Positions 1-15,200 of a DNA stretch of 64,000 bases are shown here, piece by piece. The stretch covers positions 894,097 through 958,096 of the forward strand of contig SSNP01000038.1 of assembly GCA_006937955.1 (NCBI GenBank). Reading direction: 5' to 3'. The stretch comes from Pachypanchax playfairii (Eukaryota > Chordata > Actinopteri > Cyprinodontiformes > Aplocheilidae). A program made the position numbers and the translations under genes. Each line of letters starts with the position of its first letter. The stretch's first letter is position 1. The notes beneath the pieces were generated by a model. It made no database searches. It had not been told where the DNA came from and saw nothing but the letters and a program-made list of their open reading frames with translations.

Positions 1-53
1 CTTCCTTCATCTTTAAAAACTGCTCCTCATCTCATCATCCTCCTCTCTCTCAG

Positions 54-212
54 ATTATGGTGCTGACAGATCCGGAGTTTGAGAGCAGCGTGCTCATCAG
101 CACTGATGAGGGAGCCAGTTACCAAAAGTACCGCCTCTCCTTCTACATCCTGAGTCTTTTATTCCACCCCACAGAAGAAGACTGGGCCTTAGCTTACAGC
201 CATGACCAGAAG
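54..212 (+). CDS. sorcs3: sorcs3 exon a (VPS10 propeller blade)
   Basis: The acceptor is a pyrimidine tract ending CAG at 51-53 and the donor is GTAAGT at 213. The exon has 159 nt, phase 0 to 0, residues 1-53 of the window product. It contains the Asp-box STDEGASY and the strongly conserved stretch LTDPEFESSVLIS. The ATG at 57 is an internal methionine, not the start, because the frame is open through the splice acceptor and the family protein begins far upstream. Confidence 0.93.
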
Positions 213-3200
213 GTAAGTCCCTTTACATCTCAGCTTTGGTTTGTTTATGTGGCGCAAATTAATAAGAAGATCTACCGTAAGCTATTTTACAGAAAAAGTG
301 ACACGTTACATTCAGTCCAAGTCAAATCGTCATGACATCCAGATCTTCACATGTACTCAGTCAGTCAGGTTTCTCTCAGAAGGTGTTCATCTGGATTCAT
401 TTTCTGTCATTTATATTATTATTATATTATTATATTATTATATTATATTATATTTTTTTCACATATTGAATGTCAAATTTTATAAGATTAATTGTAACCT
501 GGGCGTCTCAAACAAACCGGGTTTCACAGGTTTTATTTGAGAAGGAACGTTGACGACCTTCACTGAAGAAAGACGCGTCTTTTCATGACGTCTTGTGGTT
601 TCTGTCTTTTTGTGGACTAAACTCTTTTGTTTGAGTGGATATTGAATGAGAGCTGTTAGAGGCTAAATGTGTCCCCCTAACCACCCCCCGCCCCCTCACC
701 CCTCCCACTCATCATCCCAGTGTCACCTTCACTGCTCTTTGTCACACAGTTTGAATGTCTGCACATTGTTTTCACACAGAGCACAGAGAAACCGTTAAGG
801 TCACAGACTGTGGTCACGAAGCCAACAGGGGTGGATCGGGGGGGCGGGATCAATCCTCATCAGCTCAGCTTTGTGAATGTCATCACTTCATGAGTCGGTC
901 CATTTCTTTTATGAGCAGAAACGGGACACAAGGAGAATTTATTCTATTTTTACTCATTTATTTTAGGCAGCTGTGTTTGTTTTTCTAAGAATTTTTTTTT
1001 CCCTTATAGAAACTTGATTAATTTGTTAGAGAATGCAACAAAACCACACACACAGACCAAACCTATACTAAGATTTAACACTCAGTTAAATTCCACAAAA
1101 TCTGCAGCTGCTATTCCAGAGTATGAAGATGAACAAGATAACCAGGTTTAAGGGAATTCAAATCCCTGTGAAGCAGAGGTGAAGTTGAAAGAGAGAAACC
1201 AACTGCCTTCAGCCAAAGTTCTGGGCAAAACATTAAATCATTCTGATGACTTGCACACTGTGAAATGTCCTCAAAGGTTGCCACAGTTGTATAATTCTAA
1301 AACAGTCTGTTTTAATGTTAATTAAAAACAGCCTGTAGCTGGTTACATTATGTATAAGAATTACAGCTTATAGGAAATATGAGGTTCTCCCGAGTTGCCC
1401 ATGAAATAGACTCACAAGATCAATGGCAGTAACAGCTATTGATCTCAGTGATTAAATACATGGCAGTCCAGGAGGTGGGAAATACATCAAGCCACTGAGT
1501 AGAAGGTTCAAGAAGGCTGAGCCGACTGAGACTTGGATGTAGCAACTCAGCCTTAATGAGGTGGACGGTGATAACAGGTATTATGAGACTAATGGTTACT
1601 GTGGCTTTAATTTGCATCCTCAACTTGGGGCCTGAAGCTAAAGGCACAGACATGATTATCACCTCTGTTGGACTGATTTTCACTCCCATCTTGAGCGTGT
1701 CATCCACACACTGCAGCCTCCCCCTCAGGGCCCTTGTTTTAAATATGTTCCTCATCTAGTTAGTTAAAAGGGACTTACACAGATATTATTGGTATTTTAA
1801 TTCTCCCTGATTTCTCCTGCAGTCTTGATGTTTCATCGTGTCAGATAATTTGCACATGCTTGTATGTGTCGTATCAAACTGTCTCACTGAGCTTCTAATC
1901 TTCTTTAAGTTGGTACTTAAATCAGTTACAACATTGATTCAGAACTCTTCAGATAGACGTCACACTGACACAGAGACGATTTGATGTCTTTTCTGTCTAA
2001 AATTACCATTTGGGTCAGTCCACTCCCTCGCTTCACTAATGTATTTTTAGATTTCAAAACTGACCTTATACCTCAACAATGAGCAGGTTGTGAAAACTGT
2101 TAATCACTCATAGTTGTCCCAAGCTGGCTTTTGATAATAAAACCTGGGTTCCTGATGCTTTCAGGGTAGTTACGTAATCAGCCCGACGCAGAGGAACAAT
2201 ACAGATTTGTGTTCTCCAATTCTCTCAGTTATTTTTGGGCCCTTTTTGCTATTTTACTCTTTGTTTTTTAACCAGAGATATTTTATTTGCAGCAGAATAC
2301 AAAAATCATGCTCAGATAATTCTGTCTATTACTGCAGATTTCTATATATCTCAACCAACTTGAAAGACAAGCCCTGACTCCCCAACAGTCTGCAATGTGA
2401 TTAAATCATCCAGTAATTACATCTTACACCAGCACTGGGCTGCACACACTGTAATCAAATGTTGTTTGCAATCAGCTTTCATTTCCGAGTAAAATGTGCA
2501 TTTCTCACCTTTGACCCATTTAAATCTTTTCCTAGCCGCTCCTTGTCATTTATAATTATAATCTCTGATAAAGGTATTATGATTGTCTTGCTTTTGTTAA
2601 GAAATGGATGCAAAGGTCAAACATTGTATTGTTTCCCCTCCGTCCAGCAGGAGGGTTTATGTGAGACAGATTTAATGACTGCAGCTCTCAGGATTCTTTC
2701 TGTCTTGTAAAAACAGCTGATACTGAACATTCAACACAAAACGTTGTGAATGTGGTGTGTGGAGCAGATTGCATCTCTATCAGCACATGCAGCACACCTG
2801 TGTTGTTGGTTAAATGGCAGGTAAACAGGATAGAAAGTTTTTTACAGGCTTTGAAGTTTTTAATTTCCCACATTTCATAGAATTCAGTTAACTACAAGAG
2901 AAGGCAGTCGGACTTGGAAATGGTGATGGAAAACTTTCCCATAGTGCGAAAACTCTGATTTCATATGCAACACACTCAACATGTATGACGGACATGTTTT
3001 GAGACATGAAGCTGTTTTACCAGCTGAAGTTTGTGTTTCGGTGGCTTAAATATAGATAAATCCAGCTTCAGTAAGTAAAATGGAACATGGTCAGACTGAA
3101 AAAAGACAAGTTTATCACAAAACAGCAGGAGCTTCAGAAGTGGCCGAATCACCCGTTTGGTTTGTTCTAAGAAAGGAAAAGATGCTCAGTAACATAAACA

Positions 3201-6200
3201 AGCAATTTGTTTGTGTGTAGACGGGATCACCGCACTGCAAACACACAGTTACGCTCCACTCTTACACCTGGTGAAGCCACTTTCACTGATCTGTCAGCAT
3301 ATATTATGTGTGAAATATGGTGAAGCGATGTGAGAGTAGCCATGAATCGCTGCAAAATGCTAATGTAAGCATGTTCACATGCTAATCTACGGTGTTGGTT
3401 TGAGGCTTGTGGACTTGTTTTCAATGTTCACTAAGAAAAAAAAAGATCCAGTTTGTTCATTTGTCAGCTTGAGACCCTCATTTTTTTTACTGAACATGTA
3501 AAAGAACATGCTGTCACTGAGGCTTATTCTGACACATTTATATTAAAATAGTACAAGGTGCTCAAGTCTGCTGGACCGAAGGATTAAAAAAAAAAGGTGG
3601 CAGAGATGTACCCTCAAAAAATAATTTATATTTCAAGCAGACATGCATTTCAGAGCATCGAAAGGAAAAAACAAAATATAGAGCAAAAGCATTAAATTAT
3701 AAAATAAAAGTACGTACATTGAAACAAGTGCACATTTAGCAATAAAAACAAATAAAGGTTTAGCATAGTTGTACCTGAATGATGGAAATAGAATTTCCAC
3801 CTCTGGATTAAAGAGTTAGTTGGTATAATGTTCAACCTGCTGACACCATGACCACCAATGGAGAAACTGGATGAACATATTTAAACACAAAGCAAAAACC
3901 ACTCTGCAATTAGAACACGTGTTTTGAAATCATCTTAAAAATATTAATCATTATAGAAATCCACTTAATTTTTGATAAAAAATCAGTTTGAATTCCAGTT
4001 TTAAAACATGGTTCTCTTCCTGCTCCTTTCACAGCCTGAGTAACACTTGTTGTGTCCGTGTGACTGATGTGAAATATATTACTTGAATGTGCCCTTAACA
4101 GCTTGTCTACAATTCACAACGCTACGGCTCTTTTTGTGGCATTTTTATTGATTTGGTCTCTACCAAAAGAATAAAAACCTGACATATTTTTGTTTTGCTC
4201 ATATATTCTAAAAGTGTGCCTGTCAGGTGCCTGTTGTGACTTGTCAGCACACCTCTCAACAGCACTCTGCTGCAAGCGAGCCTGCAGACACAGACACTGT
4301 ATTACCTGCTGATCTGACCAGCATGCAGAAACACCGGCCGAGTGCTGACAAATAGAAATTTCTTTCTTTCTCATTTTCTTAGAAGCCCTAGCAGAAACAA
4401 AACAAACGTGCATTTAAGAGAAGCAGAGAAAGCTGCTGAAGATCGATTGTAACAAGAACAAGAGTTTTTAAAGTTCAGCATGAGCGTCATCCATGTGGAA
4501 ATCTGGTGTATATTGAAAACACACTGCAGTTTTATTACTGCAAGATGGTGTACAACACACACCAGGTCCACGCGAACATTTAATTTGTGTTTGGATTTCT
4601 TCTGGAACTGAAACAATCCATTAAACCTCAAGCATCTGTGGCAGGAAGCTTCTGTCTCAGAGACAGTAGCGGCTTTATTACGGACTGACCTGGAACACGT
4701 GGGACTGAACCAAAGCTCTCCATGGCACTGTGCTGGCAGCCTCCAGCAGATGGAAGGATTAATGCCATTAGGCAGGTGATGGATGGCTCCATGTGAAGCC
4801 GTAATAACACAATAGATCATCACTAAATGATTATAGACAAAGTCGTCTTCAGATGGTGGAGGAAGATAAAAATAAAAGAACTGGTTTGTAAAAATGCAAC
4901 TTTACTATGAAATAAAGAGCAAATAAACAGAAAATATAATTAAAAGCCAGAAGTACTGATTGTGGAGAGGTAATTCTGTTCAAGTGAGTGCATATAAAAA
5001 CATAAAGAGGAAAAATCCATAAATCAAGCAGAGGTCTGATACAATAGGAAACATTTATTACATTTTCTTGTTTCTATGTGGAATGATGAAACAAGGGAAG
5101 GAGCTCTGAAATCAAAGGAGAGTTGAGGATGCAGAGACGCGAGGTTAGACGGAGAGGAGAAGCAGACACAGCAGATGGAATAACCACACCAATGGAAAGG
5201 CAGATATGTATCGTCACTCCGTTGTCAAAACAGCAGATGGAGAAATGCTGCCAAGCCAACGTGGAGAGAGTCAACAGAAAAGAAGAAACTTCTCCTGCTG
5301 CTTGTCGAGCTGCTCGACAAATAACAACCACGTCTTTAAATAAACTCTGTGATTCTATGAGAACCAAGTCTAAAAAAAATATAAAAGGCATGAAATAGTT
5401 TTATACCAGCTGTTTTTAAACTGCTACTTTAGGCTCATTTCCAGTTTCAAACTGGCATCAACTTTTCAAATCTACCAAGTTTTACAGCAGCGTTCTTTGA
5501 GTTGGAAACATGATTATATAGTTCCACTACATAAAATCTGTTTATTTACAGAAGAAGTATGATTACAATTTTTTTTTCACAATTTGACAGTGACAAATGA
5601 TATTTGGTCAAACTGAAAGAATTTCTCTGAAAAACAAACAATGTCCTCATTAAATAGATGGATAGAAATTTAAGAACCTTTAGCCAAGTCAACTTTATTT
5701 ATAAAGCACTTAAAACAGCTGAGACTGACCAGAGTGCTACATTAAAAACAGCAATATAAAATACATAAATTAGCAGTAAAATACCAATAAAACTATACTT
5801 ATACATTAAAATACACTGATATGATTAAAAATCAAACAAAAATAAAAATAAAACAGTAAAATCATAAAAGCCAAGCTTTAGGAACATTTTTTTAGTTTCA
5901 TTCTTTCTCTTTTAAGAGGTGGCGTTTTGTGGTTTCTACCAAAATAATGCCGAACAGGCAACCAGAAAGTGTCGCCATGAGAGAATTTAAACAATCAGGC
6001 AAGACAGAAATCCAGACCTGGAAACAAACAGTACAACAGATATAACTACCTGATGGAGTAAAACCTGAGGCAGGTGAGTCTGCAGGTGAGCTGCAATCAT
6101 CAGGAGAGAGATACTCCAAATGTAACTGTTTACATCTTCTCATCCTTGTAAAACACAAATAAATAAGAGAATTGAATATTCAACATAATTATGAAAAAAA

Positions 6201-9200
6201 AAACCTGAGCTGCCCTCTTTAGCCTTTCTGCCATGTTGTACCACTTTATTACTATGGCAACCCAGAGGGGACAAGCTGAACAACTGCACCATAACCCCAT
6301 TTATCAGTTTTCAAACCATGTTTTCTTTCATTGTTGACGCAGCTGAGGCTGCAGCAGAAGCAGTGCCTGATGGGAAATGTTTGGTTAGCATCATGTTTTT
6401 TAGGATCAAATCTTTTATAATAAGGGATCCAGACCTACATGTCAGGACTGGACAGGTTAGAAAAAAGTCCCGAAAAAAGGATCAAATCTTTCACAAATAT
6501 TTTAATATTTTAGTTCTGTGAAGGGTGATATGAGATTTTATATCATTCACTGTTCTTGTTTCTCTCTGTCAGTCTGCAGAGGGATGAATTTAATATTTTC
6601 TCTTTGCGTTTTTTCTCACTGGAAGAAGCCAAAGTGTTACAGTGGTGACATAAACAGCAATTATAACGTTAATATTATTGATCCTATGTGTGAAGCTGTC
6701 AGATGATCCAATGATCTACTGAGAATTTATCTGAGATCACTGTTTGCTGCAGTAATCAGCACTGTGTGTGTCTGTGCGTCTGTGTGTGTGTGTGTGTGTG
6801 TGTGNNNNNNNNNNNNNNNNNNNNNNNNNNNNNGGGGGGGGGGGGGGACTGATCCTCATGCGACGACGGCAACAGTTCGTAAGATATTATTGTTTATTTC
6901 ATGGAAATTTGCAGTCAGTTTTATTTTGGCAAACACAACCACATGAAATGCAACTTCCTGGTTTATTCATGATTTATTCAGGTGTTTGCCTTTATAGACC
7001 AGATATTTTAGACTAATCTTCATGGAAGACCTAAAATAAAGATAAAATCTTTGGCTTGGTCCTAAACGTGTGTTAGAAAAGCCTGTTGAGGTATCACCAA
7101 GGTGACCGACTACAACTCTGATATGTTCAGAGTAATCGGGGATTTTTCAGAGTGAGTCATTAAAACCTGATGTGGTGGAACAAAGTGGTGTTCTGTACTC
7201 TGAGTTTCCCTGTTCTTCATCTCAAAAAGGAGCAAATCCCAAGAGCCGTAGATTCATCTGGGCACAATATCCTTTTTCTGCATAATTTTACTGCAGGTAA
7301 CATAAAAGCAAATGTTTCTGTTGATTTTAGTTGATTATGCAGTATGAATTATTCAGCATGTTCCAAATGCCTAATGAGTCTCGTTCTTTCAGAATTAGCT
7401 GTGCTAAAATATTGCTGATGTTTGTATAGCCTTTGCCAGAGGAATTATAACTAGTGACTCAACTTACTTTTTGGTGCACTTGGAGATAAAATGCAAAACC
7501 CCAAACAATCATTAGTCTGTTGTTTTACAGGCTACATTTTCTTTGAAAGCTTTTATTTAGCACAACGTTTCTTTTATTTAGCAAACATCAAATACACTGT
7601 AGTTGTGAATGAATCTTGTACAGAGATAAGGGTCCTTCAGGGTGTGACCTGCTTGTTTATGACCACCTCAAGGGTTGCATTTTAAGGCAACATTAGTAAT
7701 TTACTAATTGGAGTGTGAAATTATTGGGAGTCATCCAGTGAAGAATGTCATTGCACAAATAGGCAAGAGAGGATCAAAGATTTATGGTTCAAAAGTGCTG
7801 CGTTACCAGAATACAAAAAGAAAAAAACGTTGCAGTTCCCATCTCCTCCCCAGCTCTTATAGTCTCAGCCCCATTTCCCTTTTTCTTCCACCAGCCCCCT
7901 AATGATCGTAACAGGCCTTGGAGCACATAAATCTGAACAGGAGGGAAACTAAGTGTCTCATCATTATGCAGCCTCCACCTATCCTCTCAAAGAGCATCCT
8001 TGTAAGGCCCTCAGGACGGCAGCAGCACTTGTTTAAATCCAATCTCATTTCAGTGAGCTCTTCATCACTTTTCCCCCGCTAACATCTAATGACGTCCCTG
8101 TGTCATATTGTTGTCTTATGTGTAATGGGGATGAGCTGAATTACTCTTCCGCTTGACTAATAGTGAGGACTGAGTTAAATTGACAGAGTAATTTCAGTGG
8201 AGGTAATGTTGTTGCAGGTGCTTGTTCCCTAAAGAAGTCTAAAAGTCTTTCCCAGGGTCTTTAGTTGGATGGTTGTCACCTTAAAAAGTCTGCTGTTCAG
8301 TCGCACATCTGGTAAAGTCTCTGAACAGACACTGAGCTTCATATGGATGTTATATGGTGAAACAAAACCAGTAAAACTGGTGTTTACTGTTTCAGCTGGG
8401 TTGTTTTCTTCAGCACCTTCACAGGTACAGCTGCTGGAAAACACCATGCATCAGTTTCAGGATGTAAGGGTTCAGTTTGATGTTTTTAAATAAAGATTAA
8501 TAACTAATCGACTCTGAAATGCAACTGGAAATGTTCACTAATGCAATCTCTAATCTAAATATCTGATGTCTCATTTCATGTTGAACATCAGGACCATGAG
8601 GCAGGTTGTGAAGGAGTCCTGAGACCAAGTCTGGCAGCAACCCAGAAAAATAATTTGACAGACTTGAAAATATGGAGATCAAATCTATTCTGAAAACTTT
8701 AATTATGCACAAAAAAAATGTGAAACGTGTAACTGACAAAAGGTGACATCTTCATGTTTAATGGGATGCAGTACTGGAGAATTAATGTGGATCAGGTCTC
8801 ACACACATTAAACTAAAGAAGATTTTCATGTAACTCTTAAATTCATTCATTTGACATTCATTCATTACATTACTGGATCATGTGAGAATTATAAAACAAA
8901 GATAAAATCACTCCTGAATTCAATTTCACTTCAGTTTATTTAAACAGCATCAGTTCTTAACAAAAGTCATTTCAAGATATTTTACAGAAATAACAAGTCC
9001 AGTTCACATCAACACTTCAGACTAGAAGTTCTAATCATCTGTAACTAGAATCAGTAAGTTAGAACATGTCAGTTAGTAAAAGTTTCCTAATGAAGGATCC
9101 AACAGAAAGGAATGACTCCTTTTAACAAGAAGAAACCTCCAGCAGAACATGGCAGCTATAATGATAAATATAAACTACAGGACTGAAAGTTTGAAGTTAC

Positions 9201-12200
9201 AACAGAATCCGAGTTTCTGTCTCACAGATTAAAAGTAAAAGCTGGATCCTGATGACTAAAAGCTCTACATCTTATTCTACTTTTAGAAACTCTAGATTCA
9301 TTATTTACATGAACAAACCGAATCTGTTAGATAATTATGGTTTAAACCGGTTTAGTTCCCTGAATCCTGATCTCATATTCAAGCCTCTTCAACAGGATCT
9401 TATGATCTAAACGCAGCACTGAGATCTAACAGGACAAGTAAAGACACAAGTCCACTGTCTGAGGACATGAGAAGGTTCAGAGCTGATGGTCTAAATCCTG
9501 ACTGAAACTCCTCACAAAGATTATTAAAGGATAGATTGGATATAGGTCCATAATTACCTGGAGATCCTGGATCAGGATCAGGTTCCTTAAGTAAAGGTTT
9601 AATTACAGCAGCCTTAAAGCCTGAGGCACATATATATTCATTAAATACATTAAAGACATTGATCACTAAATAAAGGCAAACTGTACAAAATGTTTTCTGA
9701 AAAGGAGAAGCTCAGTTCAAACTCCAGCTGCACAAATTAAGACATCAATTATTATTTTATTTAAAAGGGACACAGAAATCTTAATGAAAGCTTGTGAAAG
9801 CGATCAGTTCTGTATATGTATTCATCTTTATAGACTTACTTACTGAAAACATGTATTCAGTTCTCAGAAAAGATTGAGAATGTGTACTCGCTGGTGTACT
9901 CTGGAGGTACCACGTGTATCTGTACACATGGCTTTGGTCATTTGTGGCTCTCAACAGAGAGATTCTAGCTCAAGGCCTCCCACCAGATGCATCCAGCATC
10001 CCTCTGTGTTGTTGAAAAGGAAATTGTTGCTCTAAATTTAATGGGGGTGTTCTCTTTTTTCTTTTTGATGCTTCTCCTAAAAAATGATGCAGTTCAACCA
10101 ACTGAGCAGAAAATTGAACAAATATTTTATAAACAACACCACTGTTTTTGTGCCTTTGTGTAAAAGCTCTGCAGAAAAACAAAAGGAGGTGCAGGTACAT
10201 GCAGACAAACTGTCTGAATCTAAGATATTGGTCAGATGTTAACAGTCAAACATGCAAAATAAAAGAATGCACCATGGAGGAAAATTGTTAAGTCGATTTG
10301 TATCCAAGAGGCTTGAGAAGAGACAAAGACTGCAGCTTGAAACATCTATTGTTCCTTTTTGCTCTCCAACTGAAATTTATTCAGTTGAAAAACACACACG
10401 GTTTTTCTCTTCATGGTCTTAACATGGCTAGAAAATTGGGTTTGCACAGTTTTCCTGTTTCAAAGTGCTGCACCCCCACCAGAAGTCAGCAAACCATCAA
10501 AACTAAAAAAAAAAAACTGGTAAAGATTTTTTTTCATAGTGTACCAAACAGACTCTTCAGTCCCTTCAATATGCAAACATTGTTTGACTTAATCCACACT
10601 AATGATGCAAATTTATGCTTTTAATTATTTCTAGCAGCATTGTATCCTGGCTAAATGTTCTCAGATATGCAATGGGGACATCAGACTCAATAAAGTGTTC
10701 AAACACAGAGGGGGAGGACATTATTCAGGATTACTTTTCTTATTCTTTCTTTTCATTTGCATCAACTCACAGAAAAGAATTAGCATTTTCCATTTTGCAA
10801 CATTCTTAATATGACTGATATTGCTGTCTGTGGCTACACATTCTGCTATTGAAAAGCTTCTTCAGATAAGCTCCTTTAATTCAGACCTTATTTTAATATG
10901 AAGCAGTGAATGTGTCAGCTGACACGTTTTATTTAAACCCCTCTGACACTGTCTCTAAGTGGGAGTTTTAACATCTCACAGGACAAACCCATTTACTTGA
11001 AAACAAGTGGTTTGTTTCTCAAAATAATTAGAATTTGATTTATTTTTCTGTTGAGCGCATAAAAAAAATCTAATCAAACTTCAAAAACAGTAAATATACA
11101 TTTTTAGTAACACCAGTACTATTTTTATATTCTTAGTGAATTAAAGAAGATGCTGAATTTCGAGTTTGAGTCAAGTCTGTCAGTGGATAAATGCTTTTGG
11201 ATGAAATAATGTTCATCCTGGAGAGTCAATATTTTGAGTTCTGGCTAATATTAGCATTGCAGCTGGGGAGATGATAATTTATATTACTAAGTTTTAATTG
11301 TAATAAAGACTATAAATAATAATTCATGTTATTATCTCACTAAAGAATTAATAGTCATGTATCTGTAGTGGAATGAAATGATGGGCCAAACGTTTTTAAA
11401 GGTGATGTGCCTCAAGCCACACCCACCTGGCCTTTAGTCTACAGGTGCAGCTGGTGAATACAATCAAGGTTGTGCAGACTGTTGCACTACCATTGCAGGG
11501 CCAATTAGGATGGAGAAGTTTTACCAGGTTAAACAAGCCCTCTGTCATTGTGTTGGGAGTCTGTGGCTCCAGAAGAAGCAGGTTGGCAGTTTGATTCCAG
11601 TGTGCTCCTCCACATATTAAAGTGTCCTTGGGCAAGTGTGTGTGTTTCAATTGGTGAGTGTAACTTGTAGTGTAGAAGTGCTTCGAGTGGTCAGAATGAC
11701 GAGAAAAACGGCAACAAATCCAGGATGTTAGTTCAGACACCTGCGCCACCGGTTAAAGGTTTTGTTCTTAAAAAGATCAACTGCTCATTAAGATTCCAAT
11801 TATTTTACCTAACAGATGATCAAAAGAGTGACTGAAGAAATTAAAAAGACAAAAGTACCATTTGTTTGGTTCTGTATGGATACTGTAGTTTACATATAGA
11901 ATGTTGATGCTGTTTTACTGTAAATGTAATATGGAATCTAACTGACTTAAAGTGGCCACAAGTTTGTCTTTTCTTCTTGAAATAAACTAAACTTTGTTTT
12001 TAAAGACTGTAAAACACACAGCTGTTAGAAAACACTCTCATTTATTTGATTATTTTTCAGTACTTGTCACTGCACTTTGAATAGAAATACATCTGATATA
12101 CGTGGATGATGCCATCACATAGTACGTGTTGAGATACTACTGTATATTTGCTACTGTGAAGTTCTATCTTGAAAGCTGTTAATTCTTCCAGTAGACCTTT

Positions 12201-15200
12201 CATCCACTCCCAGCCACTTCCTGGCCTCTCTGTGTTAAAGGTGGTGTTGAGCTTGAGCCAGAACGGCTGCTCAGCTGCTGCAGTGCATTTCTCAAGCCAA
12301 TGACTCTCCAGATGGCAGGTATCTTTAGAGCACAGCTCCTTTGTCCTGGGCTGCGACAGCTTTGCTGTGCTTCATCGAGCTGCAGCAGACCCTCCCTGCC
12401 AGGGCACTTTAATAGACTTTAATTTGAAACACATGATCAGGACAATACAGACACTGCTCGTGCTCACACAATGAGGATAATAGGCTCCCCTCGTCATGCA
12501 AATGGGCGCCACAATTTATAGTGTAATTTTTCTAAGCTGATAAAAGTGAGTGTCTTAAGGTTGGAGCTGGCTGCTTTACATCATGTGACGTGTTTCTGCA
12601 TGTTAATGTCTACTGAGCATGGCAGGTGGAAACAGAAATCAGAGTGGATTTTTTTCTGAAATATTGTTACAGAAGTTGATAACTGGGCTGAAATAAACAT
12701 CCCACAGTAATTTATTTAAGTAGCTATGCATCATAGCTTCCAGGCAAATGCATCTGTCCATGAATGTCATGTTCCAGTCGCCCATTTCTTATCACAATAT
12801 CTAAGTTCCCTTAACATCTGTAAACCTGGTTAGTCTGGGAGACTCTGAGCCAGCATGACATCACTGTTTTGTCTTTTGCTCATTCTGACCTGAGTCTGGC
12901 TTGGACTGGAGTTTGAACTCCACAAGTCTGACCTTCTGCACCAAAAACTGATTTCAACCTTCTCACTGAATTTTGTGTGAATATTGTAAGTCTACTGTAC
13001 CTTAACTTATCTTTGCAACTTGTTCTTTACTGCAGCCCAATAGAAAACATACAACACACACATTCAAAAAACAAACTCTTAATATTTCTCTGATTGCTTT
13101 AATGTTACTTGTGATTATGGCTGCAAGTCATAGCTATTCTAATTATTGACTTATCTGCTGATTCTTTTACTGATGAAGTGATTAATTGCTTTTCTACAAA
13201 AAATACTTTTTCTAATCTTATAAAATAACACATTTCTCATGTCTACTCTAACAAATCATTCCCAAATGTTTCGTTTAACATGGATAATTTATTTAATTTG
13301 ATGTCAATCAAACTTTTAAAAATGTAATAAGTAATTTAGGATTGACATATGGGACAACCTGAATGATCATTTGTCCTAGCTGGTATGGGATCAGTTGTGG
13401 AGTCTTTGGGATGAACATGACTATCACAGTCCTGGTCTATTGATCATTTTAGGAAGACTGATGGATGAAAAACTTTTTGAAAAGGTTTTACACTATTTAT
13501 TTTTCTGTTCAGATCCTTTGGTTGGAGGAAGTTGTCTGTGCTTCTGAGTCTGAGTATCGTTTGTAAAACCCTCCTATTCCTCCTCTGGTAGAGAATCACC
13601 CTTACGGTTGTGTTCTTAGCCAGCTCCATAAATTGTAGCGCATAAAACCAGCCCTCGCTTCCCTCCATACAGGATATGCCCAGGCAGTGCCAGCAAAAGC
13701 TGTTTGATTTAGAGAACTGTACACAGATGCATCAAGAATTTATGGGAGACTTAATTAAGAGTCATAAAAGTGACTTATTGTAATTGTGTGGGACACTGGG
13801 GCCCATAACGCAGCAGTTATCATTTCCATAATTCCAAAGTCCTGATTCTTTTCTCAGAACTTTTATGTATTTTGAGAGTGCTGGTGCTTTGATGTTGTTG
13901 TGAAAAGCTTCTCTGGGTGGTGGAATGTTGCTGCTGCAATGCTGCGAGTGAAACAAGGCAGGAAAGCGTGAGTTTTATTCTCTCGCTCTGCAGCATGTCA
14001 AAGTAAAGATGTTAGAGGGATCAGACTCAAAGTTGTGACAGAGTTAGAACCAATTTAAAATAAAATAGGGATTGTAGCAACAGGAGAAATACGAATGTCA
14101 AATATATTTACATTTTTTTCTGAAGGCCATTTTTTTATCTTATAAAAAAATCATTAAATAATTTGTTACTTAAACTTTAAATTAGCCCACAAAGGTTAAA
14201 CACAATTACAGATTTTGTTTTAGTAAAATGAGTTTTAGTTTCAGGCTGCTGGTTTAAACACAAACATGAATTCATAATTAGGACTGACTGGTTTGACAGT
14301 TTCCACTCAGTCCTGATGTCATGCTCTCATTTTGTCAGAATTGAGGACATTTTGTTCACTTGAGTTCCAAAGATGGTCAGTCTCTTGCATATCTGTCCCT
14401 CTTAGTGTTCAGATTATTGCAGTTTTCTCACTGTCAGTCTGATTCCAGCTTGCTGTGGTGGACGTGTCATCAGGGAGAACAATAAAAATCAACTTGACTC
14501 TGTTTTACGCAACAAATAAGAGGTCAGGTTATGTCCAGCTAGCAGGTTGTAATTTAGTGAAATAACATGTCAACAGTGTGTTTTTCTATAAAATATCAGC
14601 TCAATAAATACAGAACTTCATTCTTTTTCCATCAGTACTTCAGAGTATAACATTAAGTATTTTTGAATGACCAGATTTAGTTGCAATACTTCAAAAATTC
14701 TGTTATGTGGGTTCCTGTGTTGTGAGTCGGACAATCCTTAATGTGCATTTTACAGGTTAAAATGAACATGTTTGAAGAGATAAACACTAAAAAAACATCC
14801 AATTTAGATATTTCCATTCAAAACACTTTGGGTTAGTTATGTAAGTTTACCCACATCCATTAAATAAAGGGTTCACAACCATAAAATACCAGATTACAGG
14901 AGATCGGACATTCAGCCCCCAGGTAGAGACAACATGGGATCAAACAGGGAGTAAGTTAACAAAGAGTTTGAAATCATCTTAGATTTCAACTTGGAACAGT
15001 CCACAACCAGTTTAGAATCTACAACCAGACAGAATGTCCCACAGAAATAAAAAAGATCCATTATCTGCAGAACCAGAGACAAATCTGTGATATATATCTT
15101 GGTATGGTGGCATATAAAATATGCTGCCATATTGAAGATCAATACAGTGGAGGATTAATGTATGAGTAATATTTCTGTAGAACACATATTTCAAATATAA

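Noticed and set aside
57..335. ATG at 57 as a gene start
   Set aside because: The frame is open through the acceptor at 53 and the sequence is internal to the VPS10 domain. The part after 212 is intron.
4371..4823. 150-codon minus-strand frame
   Set aside because: No family resemblance, cysteine- and serine-rich chance composition, no splice or promoter support; it lies inside the first intron.
9400..9666. Host gene on the minus strand
   Set aside because: The wording is LINE reverse transcriptase with deletions and a frameshift.
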